From Triticum aestivum (taxonomy: Eukaryota; Streptophyta; Magnoliopsida; Poales; Poaceae), in the NCBI RefSeq assembly GCF_018294505.1, contig NC_057802.1, positions 309,649,137 through 309,713,136 of the forward strand: a stretch of DNA of 64,000 nucleotides, read 5' to 3'. Position 1 is the stretch's first letter, and the number at the start of each line of letters is the position of its first letter. Positions 1 through 11,970 of this stretch are shown here, piece by piece. Position numbers and translations under genes: made by a program. The notes under the pieces were generated by a model that searched no databases, was not told the DNA's origin, and saw only the letters and a list, made by a program, of their open reading frames with translations.

Positions 1-1222
1 GTTCGCGACGAAATCGGCGAGAAGCTTGGAACTCCGGAAAAGAAAGATGAAAACACTTTGAACAGAGAATGTGATAAGATGAACAAACTCCGACAAGAAG
101 AGATAAAACTACATGAAGAAAGAAGAATAAGGATTACGTTATGCTTATCCTCCACCAATTAAATTGATGAGAAGCAATGGATTTGCATACTACTTATTCT
201 CGTTGGAAAGATTAAGGGGGGATATAGCGCAAAATTTGGGAAAGTCTTCGTAAACCACCGGTAGGGCTGGAAATAACGAATGAATTGATATGATAACAAC
301 AGAAAGAATCTTGAACGAGCCACCGTGGGAATTCAAAATTGACTGACGAAGGAGAATGACTCACCGGGAAAAAATAGGAAAAGCACGAATATACTTGAGG
401 GAAAACAAGATGAAATTGAAAGAAGAGATCGCTAGCTGATTAAGAGCAAACACCAGAAGAATATGGGGACGAACGAAAAAGGCATGAATATAGAATAATC
501 GGAGAACGGATTTGAAAAAACTTAGTACGAAGAAATCTTCTGAATTTGGAGGCCTCCGGATAATTGAGACGGAAAACAACTCCTGAAATACTCCGGATGG
601 GTGAAAATAATTGCACGACTTGTAACAATTTGAGAGGATAACATGAAGCTAGCACCACGAATCTCCAAGAGAACGGGCAAGATTTAGGGAAAAAACTCTT
701 CTTCGGTCTTCAAATGTTGAGAATGACGACGAGAAACAACACCAAAATTGATGAGATACTCCGGGAGAATGAAAACGAAGAGGTAGAGTCAACAATGAAA
801 ATACTTTGAAATTGATCTTGGAAAAGCGTCTGACCGATGAAATACATACTTACATCAAACTTGAAAAGAATTAGGAATGGCTCCGGAATAATTAGAAGAG
901 TCAGGTAAGATCCTGGGAAAAGACCTGTGGGTTAGGGCCCACTAAAAGAAAAACACCGTTGAAAAAGGATTGTTGAATAGATAGATGATGCACCGGAATA
1001 ATTAAAATATTTGAATGAGGTGACAACCTCGAATTAATTCAAACACAGCCGAATCTCCTGAGATGTCTTGAGCACTCCGGAAGGATAAACTGGCGAGAGG
1101 CGAATGAGCAAGGAAAACACTTGATCCAAGGAAAAGAATATGATCAATCCGAAAAAAACTTGAATTGAGTCCACCGGAGAAGAAAACAAGGCGAATCAAT
1201 GATTAACTTGACAAGAATTCAT

Positions 1223-1545
1223 CGGTTGAAATGATTGAGGAAAAACTGAAGATACTCCGCGCGAATGAAATAGATACTCGAATAGAGGCTCAGACTTCGG
1301 GAATAAAAGGGGTGGGAGGGCGGGAAAAAAACAAAGGCAACTTGTAAGGGAGAACCGACGAATAACTTGAAGAGAAAGCATCGGTTGAAATCATTGAGGA
1401 AAGAATGCAAAGGCTTCGCACGAGTATGATGGATACTCGATTACGGACTCTGGTTCCGAGAAGAAAAATGGTGGGTGGGTGGGAAAAAACAAGGACAACT
1501 TCGGACAGGGAAAACGACATTGGTTGAAAAGAGATGAGGATTAAT
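1223..1545. repeat. Degenerate ~140-159-bp tandem repeat
   Basis: A unit beginning CGGTTGAAAT-ATTGAGGA recurs at 1223, about 1382 and about 1522 (third copy partial). Within each of the first two units the same order is visible: CGGTTGAAA, GATACTCGA, a GGTGGG run, AAAACAA and GGACAACTT/GGCAACTT. The copies are diverged, so the duplication is old. It lies inside the Gypsy leader. Confidence 0.6.
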
Positions 1546-1834
1546 CTAGCAAAAGATGACGAGGATCGAAACCACTCGAAGAGAGGTGCACCGGATTGAA
1601 AAGAGGATGGACAACGAACAAAAGCTAACCACGTGATCCTAAAGAAAAATTTGAAGGAGAAGAGAAGTAAGTCGAAACACCTACGTCAAAATTCCTCACC
1701 AGAGCGACGAAGGGACTGAGGAGTAAAAAGAATTCCTACTCTCCGATATAACTAGACTCAGAAAAAGTTTTCTTCTAGGCTCAACAACGGCCAAACTACA
1801 TGATCAATCAAGGGGGGCTCCTAGGGTCGGTCGA

Positions 1835-1850
1835 GGCTCTGATACCAACT
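1835..1850 (-). other. Primer-binding site (PBS)
   Basis: Read on the minus strand this is AGTTGGTATCAGAGCC, immediately after the LTR end (...GGGCGTGACA). TGGTATCAGAGCC is the usual initiator-methionine tRNA complement in plant LTR retrotransposons. It fixes the LTR edge at 1851 and the minus orientation. Confidence 0.85.
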
Positions 1851-3718
1851 TGTCACGCCCAATATGCGATACTATCCTAAAGAGACTCGAAGGTCCCACC
1901 AAGGATAGAACCGCATATTGACACGCTTTTGCAAGATGGATATCATTACATCAACATTACATAATAGATGGGGATACATACAAGGCATACACATGCCGCA
2001 AGAATACATCAATACATCATACATAAGATCAACATCCGACTACGGATGAAACACAACCAGAAGCTCAAACGACATCCACCCTGCTAGCCCAGGCTGCCGA
2101 CCTGGAACCTATCCCCTGATCGAAGAAGAAGCAGAAGAAGGACTCCAAAACAAATAACATCGCTCTCGCGTCATGATCATCGCAAAACCTGTACCTGCAA
2201 CTGGTGTTGTAGCAATCTGTGAGCCACGAGGACTCAGCAATCCCATTACCATGGGTATCAAGACTAGCAAAGCTTAATGGGAAAGGAATGGATAAGGTGG
2301 TGAGGTTGCAGCAGCGGCTAAGCAAGTATGGTGGTTAACTTACGCAAATAAGAGCGAGAAGAGAAGCAACGGAACGGCCGTGAAACTAGCAATGATCAAG
2401 AAGTGATCCTGAACTCCTACTTACGTCAAACATAACCCAGAAACCGTTTTCACTTCCCGGACTCCACTGAAAAGAGACCATCACGGTTACACACGCGGTT
2501 GATGTGTTTTAATTAAGTCAAGTGTCAAGTTCTCTACAACCGGGCTGTAGGTGATGGCGCGTTCTGCTTCTTAGGGCGATGAAATCGTTCCTATGGGATC
2601 GTGCGTGGCAGCTGGTATAGATTCACGGTCAACGAAGGATATTAAGCTCTCACGGTCAACGAAGGATATTCCTTCTCCCGAGAAGACCCGATCAGTCTCG
2701 GAATCCCGGTTTTCAAGACATTTCAACAATGGTAAAACAAGACCAGCAAAGCCGCCCGATGTGTCGACAATCTCGATAGGAGTCGCACGTACCTCATTCT
2801 CAGGACACACCGGATGAACACTACGTACAACTAAAACCAGCCCTCAAGTTTCCCCGAGGTGGCACTGCAAGTGGCTCTAGTTTGGACCAACACTCCGAGG
2901 AGCACTGGCCCGGGGGGGTAAAATAAGATGACCCTCGGGAGCGCGACGCCCAAGAGAAAAAGGCTAGGTGAGGCAAATGTAAAACCAAGGTTGGGCCTTG
3001 CTGGAGGAGTTTTATTCAAAGCGAACTGTCAAGGGGGTCCCATAAATCACCCAACCGCGTAAGGGACACAAAATCAAGGAACATAACTCCGGTATGACGG
3101 AAACTAGGGAGGCAAGAGTGGAACAAAACACCAGGCATAAGGCCGAGCCTTCCAACCTTTACAAAGTATATAGATGCATTAATAATATAAGAGATATTGT
3201 GATATCCCAACATAAACATAATCCAACATGGAGCAATCTTCATCTTCACCTGCAACTAGCAACGCTATAAGAGGGGCTGAGCAAAAGCGGTAACATAGCC
3301 AAACAACGGTTTGCTAGGAAGGGTGACAAAGGTTAGAGGTTCATGTCAATTTGGGAGGCTTGAAGAGCAAGTGATAGGTAACGCAGCAAAGCGATAGAAC
3401 GAAGCAACTAGCATAGCAATGATAGTAATGAGATCCAAGGTGACGGTCATCTTGCCTGAATTCCCGCTAGGAAGAAGAACGATTCCATGAAGAAGATGAA
3501 TCCACGAAGAAGAACGAATCCTCACGATCGCAATGACATGGGAACTATCGAGAAGAAGCACACAACATGGTAAACACACCACACATAAACAAGACATGAA
3601 GCTCAACCAAGTATGATGCATGACAAGGCTACATGAAGCTACTCATGACAAGAGATGATGCATACAAGAACAACACATCAAAGCAAGTTTAAATGAGGCT
3701 GGAAACAACATATAACAA
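1851..3718 (-). mobile_element. Partial Gypsy 5' LTR (3' portion), minus strand
   Basis: The sequence is the near-identical reverse complement of about 5310-7172, that is, the 3' 1.87 kb of the LTR seen whole at 3739-7172. The LTR end (TGTCACGCCC on the plus strand) abuts a PBS. Homology stops abruptly at about 3718, where a 20-bp purine-rich stretch and then the start of the plus-strand LTR follow, so the 5' part of this LTR is missing. It forms one arm of a large inverted repeat. Confidence 0.8.
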
Positions 3719-3738
3719 GAGAGGAGGCGGGCGACGGA
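3719..3738 (+). other. Purine-rich junction, possible polypurine tract
   Basis: Twenty mostly purine bases sit between the truncated minus-strand LTR and the TGTAACGCCC start of the plus-strand LTR. They do not match the sequence expected in either LTR. This is where a polypurine tract of a plus-strand element would lie, so they may be the last remnant of a deleted internal region. This is inference from position and composition only. Confidence 0.35.
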
Positions 3739-6700
3739 TGTAACGCCCCGGATCCGATGCGCCAGGTGTCTTCCAGTTATTCGTCGTTGTTGCCATGTCA
3801 TTTGCTTGCGTGTTGCATTTTGCCATGTCATCATCTCCATTGCATCATCATGTTTTTCAAAACTTGCATCCGGTCCTTTTCCCATTGTGCCATGCTCATT
3901 TGAGTCCATCTTGATGCCCAAATCTCTGGTGCAAGAGTGCTATATGATGTTATCCGCTGTCTGTTATCACAACTTGCTGATTTGTCTTTTTCATTGCATT
4001 TTGTGTGTGCATCTTATGAGCTTGATGTCTACATGTGTTTTGAACTACATCATGCCATCTTTACAGTGGTGCTAGTCTTGTATTTTTAGGATCTCTGTGG
4101 TGACTAGCACAAGCATGCAAAGTAGCCTCCGTGATGTGCTGATTTCTGTGACTTGGTCATTTCTGCTAAGTCTGAGTCTGTTATATTTTATTGCCATGTG
4201 AACCTGCTTCTACAAGTCATTCTATGCATAATCTGGAGATGTTCACTAAGGGTGTTTTCTTATACATGTTATGCTCTATCCATCCATGCCCTTGGTTGCA
4301 TTTATGGCATATTGTAGATTGTCAAAATCTTGCTCCAAAGTTGCTAAATGATGTTTTTGTCAGCCTGTTAACATGAAGTTCAGTTTTGATATGTGTTTTG
4401 CTAGTGATCCATACAGCCTATGACTATGTTATTGCCATTCTTAGCTTCATATTTGTTCCGTCTTACTGTTGGTTACCTTGCCATGCCATGTAATGCTCTT
4501 TAGTTAGTGGTTCAAGCTCACCAACATGCCTACTTATCGTTGCTTCTGCCATGTCCTGTTATTTTCACCAAGTCTGAATCTGTCATATAACTTGCTATGT
4601 TCACATGGGAGCCATCATATCTTCTGTACCTTTTTAGCTCTTTATCAGCAAAAGACTTTTCTTCTATGAAATTAGTAGATTCATGCCATGCCTTTGTTTG
4701 CTATGATAAGTTCCTGTAGCATGTTGCAACCTGATGTTATTTCTGCCATGTCCAGTGATTTCTGCTAAGTCTGTGAATCTGTTATTATTTGCAATTTTGC
4801 CATGTCCTTTTGAGCATGTTCTAGTGATTTCTGGAGATAGCTCAGTGTTCATGTTTTGTCATGCTTTACCTGTACATCATGATCATGTCATTTGTTTTCA
4901 TTTTGAGTTGCTGTAGCATGTAGTTTTGATGCTTGCTAGATGTCTAGTTGCTGTTTTGGACAGATTATTGCTATATCTTGTTTGGAGTGTATGTGTTGCA
5001 CCGTTGCTCTGTTTTGAGCATGCTCTATATGAAACTTGTTTAGTTTTGCATGCAGTTTCATATTATGATGTTGCATCCTTATTTTGAGGTGTTTGCTTGA
5101 TGTTTGTATGCATTTTGCATCAATGCCATGTTTAACTTGTTTTGCTCATATCTTCTAGGCCGTAGCTCCGAATCTAATGAACTTTATATGTAACTTGACT
5201 AGAATTTCATGTAGATCATATTGGTGCATCTTAACTTGCTGTTTAACAACTTGAACATAAAGTTTATTCAGTTCTGGACCAATTTCGAAATTTGCATACG
5301 AGGACTAACCGGAATTGTTATATGTTGTTTTCGGCCTCATTTAAACTTGCTTTGATGTGTTGTTCTTGTATGCATCATCTCTTGCCATGAGTAGCTTCTT
5401 GTAGCCTTTGTCATGCGTCATACTTGTTTGAGCATCATGCCTTGTTCATGTGTGGTGTGTTTACCATGTTGTGTGTTTCTTCTCGATAGTTCCCGTGTCG
5501 TTGCGATCGTGAGGATTCGTTCATCTTCGTGGCTTCATCTTCTTCATGGACTCGTTCTTCCTCCTAGCGGGAATTCAGGCAAGATGGCCGTCACCTTGGA
5601 TCTCACTACTATCATTGCTATGCTAGTTGCTTCGTTCTATCGCTATGCTGCGCTACCTATCACTTGCTCCTCAAGCCTCCCAAATTGCCAAGAACCTCTA
5701 ACCTTTGACACCCTTCCTAGCAAACCGTTGTTTGGCTATGTTACCACTTTGCTCAGCCCCTCTTATAGCGTTGCTAGTTGCAGGTGAAGATGAAGATTGC
5801 TCCATGTTGGATTATGTTTATGTTGGGATATCACAATATCTCTTATATTATTAATGCATCTATATACTTGGTAAAGGGTGGAAGGCTCGGCCTTATGCCT
5901 GGTGTTTTGTTCCACTCTTGCCGCCCTAGTTTCCGTCATACCGGTGTTATGTTCCTTGATTTTGTGTCCCTTACGCAGTTGAGTGATTTATGGGACCCCC
6001 TTGACAGTTCGCTTTGAATAAAACTCCTCCAGCAAGGCCCAACCTTGGTTTTACATTTGCCTCACCTAGCCTTTTTCTCTTGGGAGTCGCGCTCCTGAGG
6101 GTCATCTTATTTTACCCCCCCCGGGCCAGTGCTCCTCGGAGTGTTGGTCCAAACTAGAGCCACTTGCAGCGCCACCTCGGGGAAACTTGGGGGCTGGTTT
6201 TAGTTGTACATAGTGTTCATCCGGTGTGTCCTGAGAACGAGATACGTGCGACTCCTATCGGGATTGTTGACACATCGGGCGGCTTTGCTGGTCTTGTTTT
6301 ACCATTGTCGAAATGTCTTGTAAACCGGGATTCCGAGACTGATCGGGTCTTCTCGGGAGAAGGAATATCCTTCGTTGAATGTGAGAGCTTATAATGGGCT
6401 AAGTTGGGACACCCCTGCAGGGTATTATCTTTCGAAAGCCATGCCCGCGGTTATGTGGCAGATGGAAATTTGTTAATATCCGGTTGTAGAGAAAGTGACA
6501 CTTGACCTTAATTAAAACACATCAACCATGTGTGTAACCGTGATGGTCTCTTTTCGGCGGAGTTCGGGAAGTGAACACTGTCTTTGGGTTATGTTTGACG
6601 TAAGTAGGAGTTCAGGATCACTTCTTGATCATTGCTAGTTTCACGACCGTTCCATTGCTTCTCTTCTCGCTCTCATTTACGTATGTTAGCCACCATACTT

Positions 6701-7172
6701 GCTTAGTCGCTGCTGCAACCTCACCACTTATCCTTTCCATACCCATTAAGCTTTGCTAGTCTTGATACCCATGGTAATGGGATTGCTGAGTCCTCGTGGC
6801 TCACAGATTACTACAACACCAGTTGCAGGTACAGGTTTTGCGATGATCATGACGCGAGAGCGATGTTACTTGTTTTGGAGTTCTTCTTCTGCTTCTTCTT
6901 CGATCAGGGGATAGGTTCCAGGTCGACAGCCTGGGCTAGCAGGGTGGTAGTCATTCGAGCTTCTGTTTGTGTTTCATCCGTACTCGGATGTTGATCATGT
7001 GTTTGATGTATTGATGTATTCTTGCGGCATGTGTATGCCTTGTATGTATCCCCATCTATTATGTAATGTTGATGTAATGATATCCACCTTGCAAAAGCGT
7101 GTCAATATGCGGTTCTATCCTTGGTGGGGCCTTCAACTCTCTTTAGGATAGTATCACATATTGGGCGTGACA
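3739..7172 (+). mobile_element. Complete long Gypsy LTR (3.43 kb)
   Basis: It starts TGTAACGCCCCGG and ends TTGGGCGTGACA, a TG...CA pair with a terminal inverted match TGT(A/C)ACGCCC. No PBS follows; the next base is Copia LTR sequence. The flanking pentamers (3734-3738 ACGGA, 7173-7177 ATAAC) differ, so it is not a simple solo LTR. Short open frames (for example 5413-5787) recur in the inverted arm only because the arm is the same LTR. A CAG|GCAAG sequence at 5576-5583 resembles the GC splice-donor-like sites of the other long LTRs in the window. The T-rich half at about 3800-5300 has no coding signal. Confidence 0.75.
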
Positions 7173-8211
7173 ATAACCCTCCGGCACTCCGATAACTATC
7201 CAGTACCTTTCGGAACTCATCCGGTGTCCGAATAACACCGTCCAATATATCAATCTTTATGTCTCGACCATTTCGAGACTCCTCGTCATGTCTGTGAACT
7301 CATCCAGGACTCCGAACAAACTTCGGTTCATCAAAACACATAACTCATAATACAAATCGTCATCGAACGTTAAGCGTGCGGACCCTACGGGTTCGAGAAC
7401 TATGTGGACATGACCGAGACACATCTCCGGTCAATAACCAATAGCGGAACCTGGATGCTCATATTGGTTCCTACATATTCTATGAAGATCTTCTATAGGT
7501 CAAACCGCATAACAACATACGCTGTTCCCTTTGTCATTGGTATGTTACTTGCCCGAGATTCGACCGTTGGTGTCATCATACCTAGTTCAATCTCGTTACC
7601 GGCAAGTCTCTTTACTCGTTCTGTAATGCATCATCCCTTGACTAACTCATTAGTCACATTGCTTGCAAGGCTCATATTGATGTGCATTACCGAGAGGGCC
7701 CAGAGATACCTCTCTGATACATGGAGTGACAAATCCTAATCCCGATCTATGCCAACTCAACAAACACCATCGGAGACACCTGTAGAGCATCTTTATAATC
7801 ACCCAATTACATTGTGACGTTTGATAGCACACAAGGTGTTCCTCCGGTATTCAGGAGTTGCATAATCTCATAGTCTAAGGAACATGTATAAGTCATGAAG
7901 AAAGCAACAGCAGAAAACCTAAACGATCATTATGCTAAGATAACGGATGGGTCTTGTCCATCACATCATTCTCTAATGATGTGATCCCGTTCATCGAATG
8001 ACAACACATGTCTATGGCTAGGAAACTTAACCATCTTTGATTAACGAGCTAGTCAAGTAGAGGCATACTAGGGACACTCTGTTTGTCTATCTATCCAAAC
8101 ATGTACTAAGTTTCCGGTTAATAAATTCTAGCATGATTAATAAACATTTATCATGATATAAGGAAATATAAATAACAACTTTATTATTGCCTCTAGGGCA
8201 TATTTCCTTCA
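7173..8211 (-). mobile_element. Partial Angela/WIS/BARE-1-like Copia LTR, minus strand
   Basis: Read on the minus strand it starts TGAAGGAAATATGCCCTAGAG, the start of the Angela/WIS/BARE-1 LTR group, and is co-linear with the first ~1 kb of the plus-strand LTR at 58052-59768 (shared words around CCTCTACTTGACTAGCTCGT and AACACCTTGTGTGC/AACACTTTGTGTGC). It is cut at 7173 by the Gypsy LTR, so its 3' part and internal region are absent here. Its start adjoins gag coding sequence of another element at 8212, showing it inserted into that gag. The 60-110-codon ORFs here are not real. Confidence 0.85.
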
Positions 8212-9039
8212 CCAACATGCTCTTCAATACTTTGCAGAAGGTGCTGCTACTTGGTGGAGGATGTACCAAGCCATCAATGGATGGCAAGGAGTAACCACTT
8301 GGGAATAATTAAAGTTGACTCTGCTAAGGTCTCGTCTTGTGTCCCAGAAATTGAAGCCTTATGGAAATGATATGAAGAAACCTTGTGCATGCAAGCTTGG
8401 TGGAGAAATAGGACACAGCCATAAAGAAAACAAGGATGAATGCCCTCATTGTAAAGAAAGTCAGCTAGCTGAAGAATTCCCAACAAGGCAGATTACTTGT
8501 TTCTTGTGTGAAGGGACTACCCACTACCCTGCTCAGTGTCACATTTACCCCATGGTACAACGAACCATCCAGCAGAAGAAAGAAGCAATGAAAGGAGCCC
8601 TCATGGGAATTTTAGAACAACCTGTGATGAAGGAAGATGTCGAGGACACACACAAAGGAAACATAATTAAACCCTGCACCAAGTCATGTTATTCATGTGG
8701 AGAAGAAGGACACGTCTCCCAAAATTGTCCAAAGGAGGATCTAGTAGAATTCCCGACAGTGGAAGTAGAGTATGAGCACAAGAGATAGAAGCCCTGATTG
8801 GTATGGAAAAGTCCAGAAAGAGAAATGGAATGTATCTCCAGAAAAACCCAATTTCTACAAAGAAGGACCTGAGTCATATCACATGTTGCGGGTGTAAAGA
8901 TTCAGGGCACTACTTCATCGGTTGCCCAAAAAGGAAGCCGAGGACCCAAGGAGGCTATGTAATCACAAGGAAACCTCGAGACTTGTCAGAAGTAATATGT
9001 TTCCGTTGTAATGAAGTAGGGCACTTTGCCAGAGATTGT
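8212..9039 (+). pseudogene. gag: Host Gypsy gag remnant with several CCHC zinc knuckles
   Basis: This is the capsid end and nucleocapsid of a Gypsy gag. The first 30 codons (from 8213) show the capsid words EGAATWW and GWQGVTTWE. Four canonical C-x2-C-x4-H-x4-C knuckles then follow: CFLCEGTTHYPAQC, CYSCGEEGHVSQNC, CCGCKDSGHYFIGC and CFRCNEVGHFARDC. A TAA stop interrupts the frame at 8307-8309, a TAG ends it at 8786-8788, and the last two knuckles are in another frame, so it is not functional. The 5' end is removed by the Copia LTR at 8211. The last knuckle is cut at its final Cys codon by the CACTA element at 9040, and the reading frame resumes at 17066. The family is not recognised; so many knuckles is unusual for a Gypsy gag. 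Confidence 0.8.
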
Positions 9040-9061
9040 CACTACTGCAGGATGCTGCTAA
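9040..9061 (+). repeat. CACTA left terminal inverted repeat
   Basis: CACTACTGCAGGATGCTGCTAA. It pairs imperfectly with 17044-17065 (about 14 of 21 positions) and is preceded by the TSD TGT. Confidence 0.7.
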
Positions 9062-9070
9062 CGCGACACT

Positions 9071-9440
9071 ACAATCAAAGACCCTTCGACGAAACTGTGT
9101 GCGATGCAATAATCGCAAACGGTGGTGTAAAAAACTGTCAAAAAAAGGTGCAAAACGTTTGCGATGGAGGATGCATCAAACACAGTTCAGATTTTAGTTT
9201 TGTGTGCGATTCAGGGCATACGGTTCAGTTCAATTAACCATTTTTGATGAGGAGGAACAAAAGAAACGGGCAGCCCGATGAAGGTGTGTGCGATGTAAAA
9301 CATACGGTTCACTCGGATGAACTGTTTGTGATTAGGCAACACAAAAGAAACGGTCAGCCAGATCAAGGTGTGTGTGATATACAACATGCGGTTCACTCGG
9401 ATGAACTGTTTGCGTTGAGACAAGAGAATAGAAATGTTTC
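9071..9440. repeat. CACTA subterminal repeats, left side
   Basis: Short words recur in both orientations: GTGTGCGATG/GTGTGTGATA, ACGGTTCACTCGGATGAACTG (twice, near 9304-9330 and 9389-9415), AAACGGGCAG/AAACGGTCAG and AAACTGTGTGCGAT. A ~85-bp unit is duplicated in tandem (9253-9335 and 9337-9420). The same vocabulary (TGTGTG-GATG, AACTGTTTGCG) appears near the right end. Subterminal arrays like this are the usual transposase-binding zone of CACTA elements; that role is inferred. Confidence 0.7.
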
Positions 9441-9537
9441 AATATAACAAATACCATAAATATTGCAAGGTTCAAATTCAAAGATTACAACGCCCAAATT
9501 CCAACATTGCAAGCTGCGTCATTTCTGGGATCAGCCG

Positions 9538-11422
9538 CTAACAAGTCATGTATGGGTTTGACACAATGACTTCCAATTGCTTTGCGGTATGCTCTTCCAA
9601 TACGAAGTTTGCCATTTTGGAGGCTCTTCCATTCCGCAGTACCTGTCGGCTCTGGTAATCATACCATTCATCTTTCCTAATTAAATGCATGTTCAACCTC
9701 AGTACCCTCAGCACCTTTGCTCTGCCAAGAAAGAACCTGGCGAGTGTAATCTCCGGTAAGATCCCTCGGTAGGAGTTCAAAGTAATATTTAAGAGATGCA
9801 GATCCAAGCATTCGATGTGATTGTCGTTATAAACATTATCCACCTCCGGGCCTTTTATTATCTACAAAAGAAGAGAACGTGTTAGTGCCTACATGTAGTT
9901 TTGAACACTGCTACATGCCCATTTAGTTTGCAAGATTTGTAAAATGGACCAACGTGCCATCTTCGATCTGGCATGATTAACATGGGCATTTGATTACAAT
10001 CTAGAAACATGTAGCCTTCTTCACAAGAGGTTGGATTGGATGAAAAATTCCCTAATAAAACTAGTACAGATGAATCCAAAGGAGAAATGCTTATGTACGG
10101 TTGTAACCATATGAATGAAGCAACCAATATGGGGTGGGGGTGTATGTCCTAAAATCCTCCAAAATTCCTTCAGAAATCGTAGTACATTGTCATTGTAAAC
10201 TTGAGAAAAGGTGCAAAAAATTGAACTCCCTTATGGTTAACATTTAACAGGAAAGGAACATCACCTCGATATACAGCTTCTTCAGGCACAGAAAGCATCT
10301 CAGGCAACTGACAACTTGGTCCGGGTTGGGGCCGACAGATTCTAGTGCCAAGACCTTCACTATGCCCAGAGTTTGGGTGAAGCTTCGCTGGATGACAGAT
10401 GAACATACATCTTCAAAACTAGAATAATGTTGATATCAAGAAGGAGAGGTATAAGGCGACTGTTGTACCTGAAAGTTGTAGTATTTGATAGACGAGTATC
10501 CCACCACTTTCAATTTCGGCGCAGAAATAACATTGATTCTTGTGGGACCTTGTTGATCAACTACAAGTAATCTCTCAAGTGAAGGTGTGTCCTGGATGAC
10601 CATATTGTGGTCCACCTTTTGTGATCTCTCGTTGCAGCACCAGCAACACACATAAATAGTCCGGAGAGTCCTGGAGGTGAAGTGCAAGGTACTCGACCAA
10701 TTCATTGCCTGAAGATGAAGGAACTCGAGTGCAGTACAGCCGCGGAGCAGGCGCTCCATGTCATCCTTTGGGATGCGGACGGCGACAAGCTCGAGGTGCT
10801 TCAGTCGTGGTAGAAAAAGAGCGGGTACATCATTAAGGGGGGGAAGGCAGTTCATGAACTTGGCGAGGCGCAGCGTGGGCGCGAAGCGGAGCGCGGACGT
10901 TGGCAGCAAGCGCATATGCCCATCATTATAACTGAGCTTCTTGAGCTTATCTATGGCGGGGGATTGGAACCACTCGTCAAGCTTGGCTCGGTCCTTGCCA
11001 TTGGAATGGAACTTGCCAATGATAAGGCCTTTGATTGGGCCATGGTGACTGCTGAGGATCTGGGAGAACGTATCCAAGCTTTGGCGATAGCCATGGCAGA
11101 GCTTGTGGGTGTCGAGTTGGTCGACAGGGGTGAGGAGCCATAGGGGGCACCACCGCCGGGAAAGGGCGGCTGTCCTCGCCTGATATTTGATTGGGAGGAG
11201 GGATATGATGACTATCAACATATCATCGGGGAGGTTGTTGATGAAGTCTAGGCCTGCTGGAGTCACTTGCGGTTCTTTCTCGACCCGCCTCCGCTTGTTG
11301 GCAGCCTCATTCTCCACCTCGTCAGCGGCGACGGATACCTCTGTCTCCATATTCACGCCGTGCTCCGGTGCTTCAGCAGCCCCGGCGTCGCCACTCCCTC
11401 CGATGGGGCGCTTCGGCGGCAT
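9538..11422 (-). pseudogene. F-box/FBD-LRR-like gene carried by the CACTA element
   Basis: Three exons on the minus strand. Exon 1 is 10469-11422 (318 codons from ATG at 11422, donor CAG|GTACAA). Exon 2 is about 10265-10418 (acceptor TTCTAG, donor GAG|GTGATG). Exon 3 is 9538-9861 (acceptor TTTTGTAG, stop TAG at 9538-9540). Exon 1 has a basic KRRR stretch near residue 43, then an F-box (about residues 58-100, with LPDDMLIVIISLLP and TAALSRRW), then leucine-rich sequence (LPRLKHLELVAVRIP). Exons 2 and 3 carry the FBD-type tail (VKVLALESVGPNPDQVVSCL; ECLDLHLLNITLNSYRG). Such proteins are substrate receptors of SCF E3 ubiquitin ligases. Exons 2 and 3 join in frame; exons 1 and 2 as drawn are one base out of phase, so the copy may be broken. 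A weak TATA-like CTATATTAATGG lies at 11531-11542, ~110 bp upstream. Confidence 0.75.
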
Positions 11423-11970
11423 CCTCGTACACTGACGGCTTTGAGGACTCAGAGCGGCGTCGAGGATGCGGGCGGAGAGAGAGGAATTGTGTGTGTGGCG
11501 AGGATTGGGGGGTGCGGCCGCTCGGCGGCGCCATTAATATAGACCAGTGGGAGCGAGGCAGGCGGCGGTCCAAGGCTGTCTCGCTTCCCGGTGAGAACGA
11601 CTGCTTAATCTCTAGTATGAATGAAATCTATGCTTAATTACTGAATTTTAGTTGCAAAAAATAGATAGTGCTATTGATTTTTAGCTGCATATTTTGACAA
11701 ATCGCAGTGTCTCTTGGCTTAGCGCCGAAGTCTGGCTTTAATTTGCATACCGTATTCTGAACCGTTTGCGTTGAAGAGATGCACAGATCCTGCGTTGAAT
11801 AGCTTGTACGCTTCCCGGTGAGCCTGCGCACCGGACTACGCCCGCACGCCTCCCGTTCAGTCAAGCAGTTGTCCACATGACACCTCCTATAGCCATTAAA
11901 ACCAAGACACGTGGCCTCACATGAATGGTTAACAAAACGCACATGGTTTGAATTATACAAATGTTTGAGA
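11423..11970. other. CACTA interior between F-box gene and tandem array
   Basis: It holds the probable F-box 5' UTR and promoter (11423-11600) and then about 370 bp in which I see no coding or repeat signal. Confidence 0.4.

Larger units (their letters stand above)
1..1850 (-). mobile_element. Gypsy-type leader/internal region, minus strand
   Basis: This is the internal region next to the primer-binding site of an LTR retrotransposon read on the minus strand; it lies directly downstream of the LTR part at 1851-3718. All open frames are under 90 codons, and I find no gag, RT or integrase motif, so it is leader or untranslated sequence. On the plus strand it is purine-rich with many scattered 'ctccgga/accgga' words. 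Its first bases after the PBS resemble in layout the leader after the LTR at 50498-54157 (PBS, a C-run, then a TTGAG-CTAG motif), which suggests related families. The exact family is not recognised. Confidence 0.6.

Noticed and set aside
5413..6017. Two adjoining ORFs (124 and 79 codons) conserved in the inverted arm
   Set aside because: Both arms are copies of the same LTR, so conservation is expected. No domain, and similarity continues outside the ORFs.
3734..7177. Solo LTR with target-site duplication
   Set aside because: Flanking pentamers ACGGA and ATAAC do not match, and an inverted LTR part sits 20 bp away; a rearranged locus fits better.
9211..9447. Short ORFs with a repeated peptide on both strands
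   Set aside because: Produced by the duplicated CACTA subterminal repeat unit.
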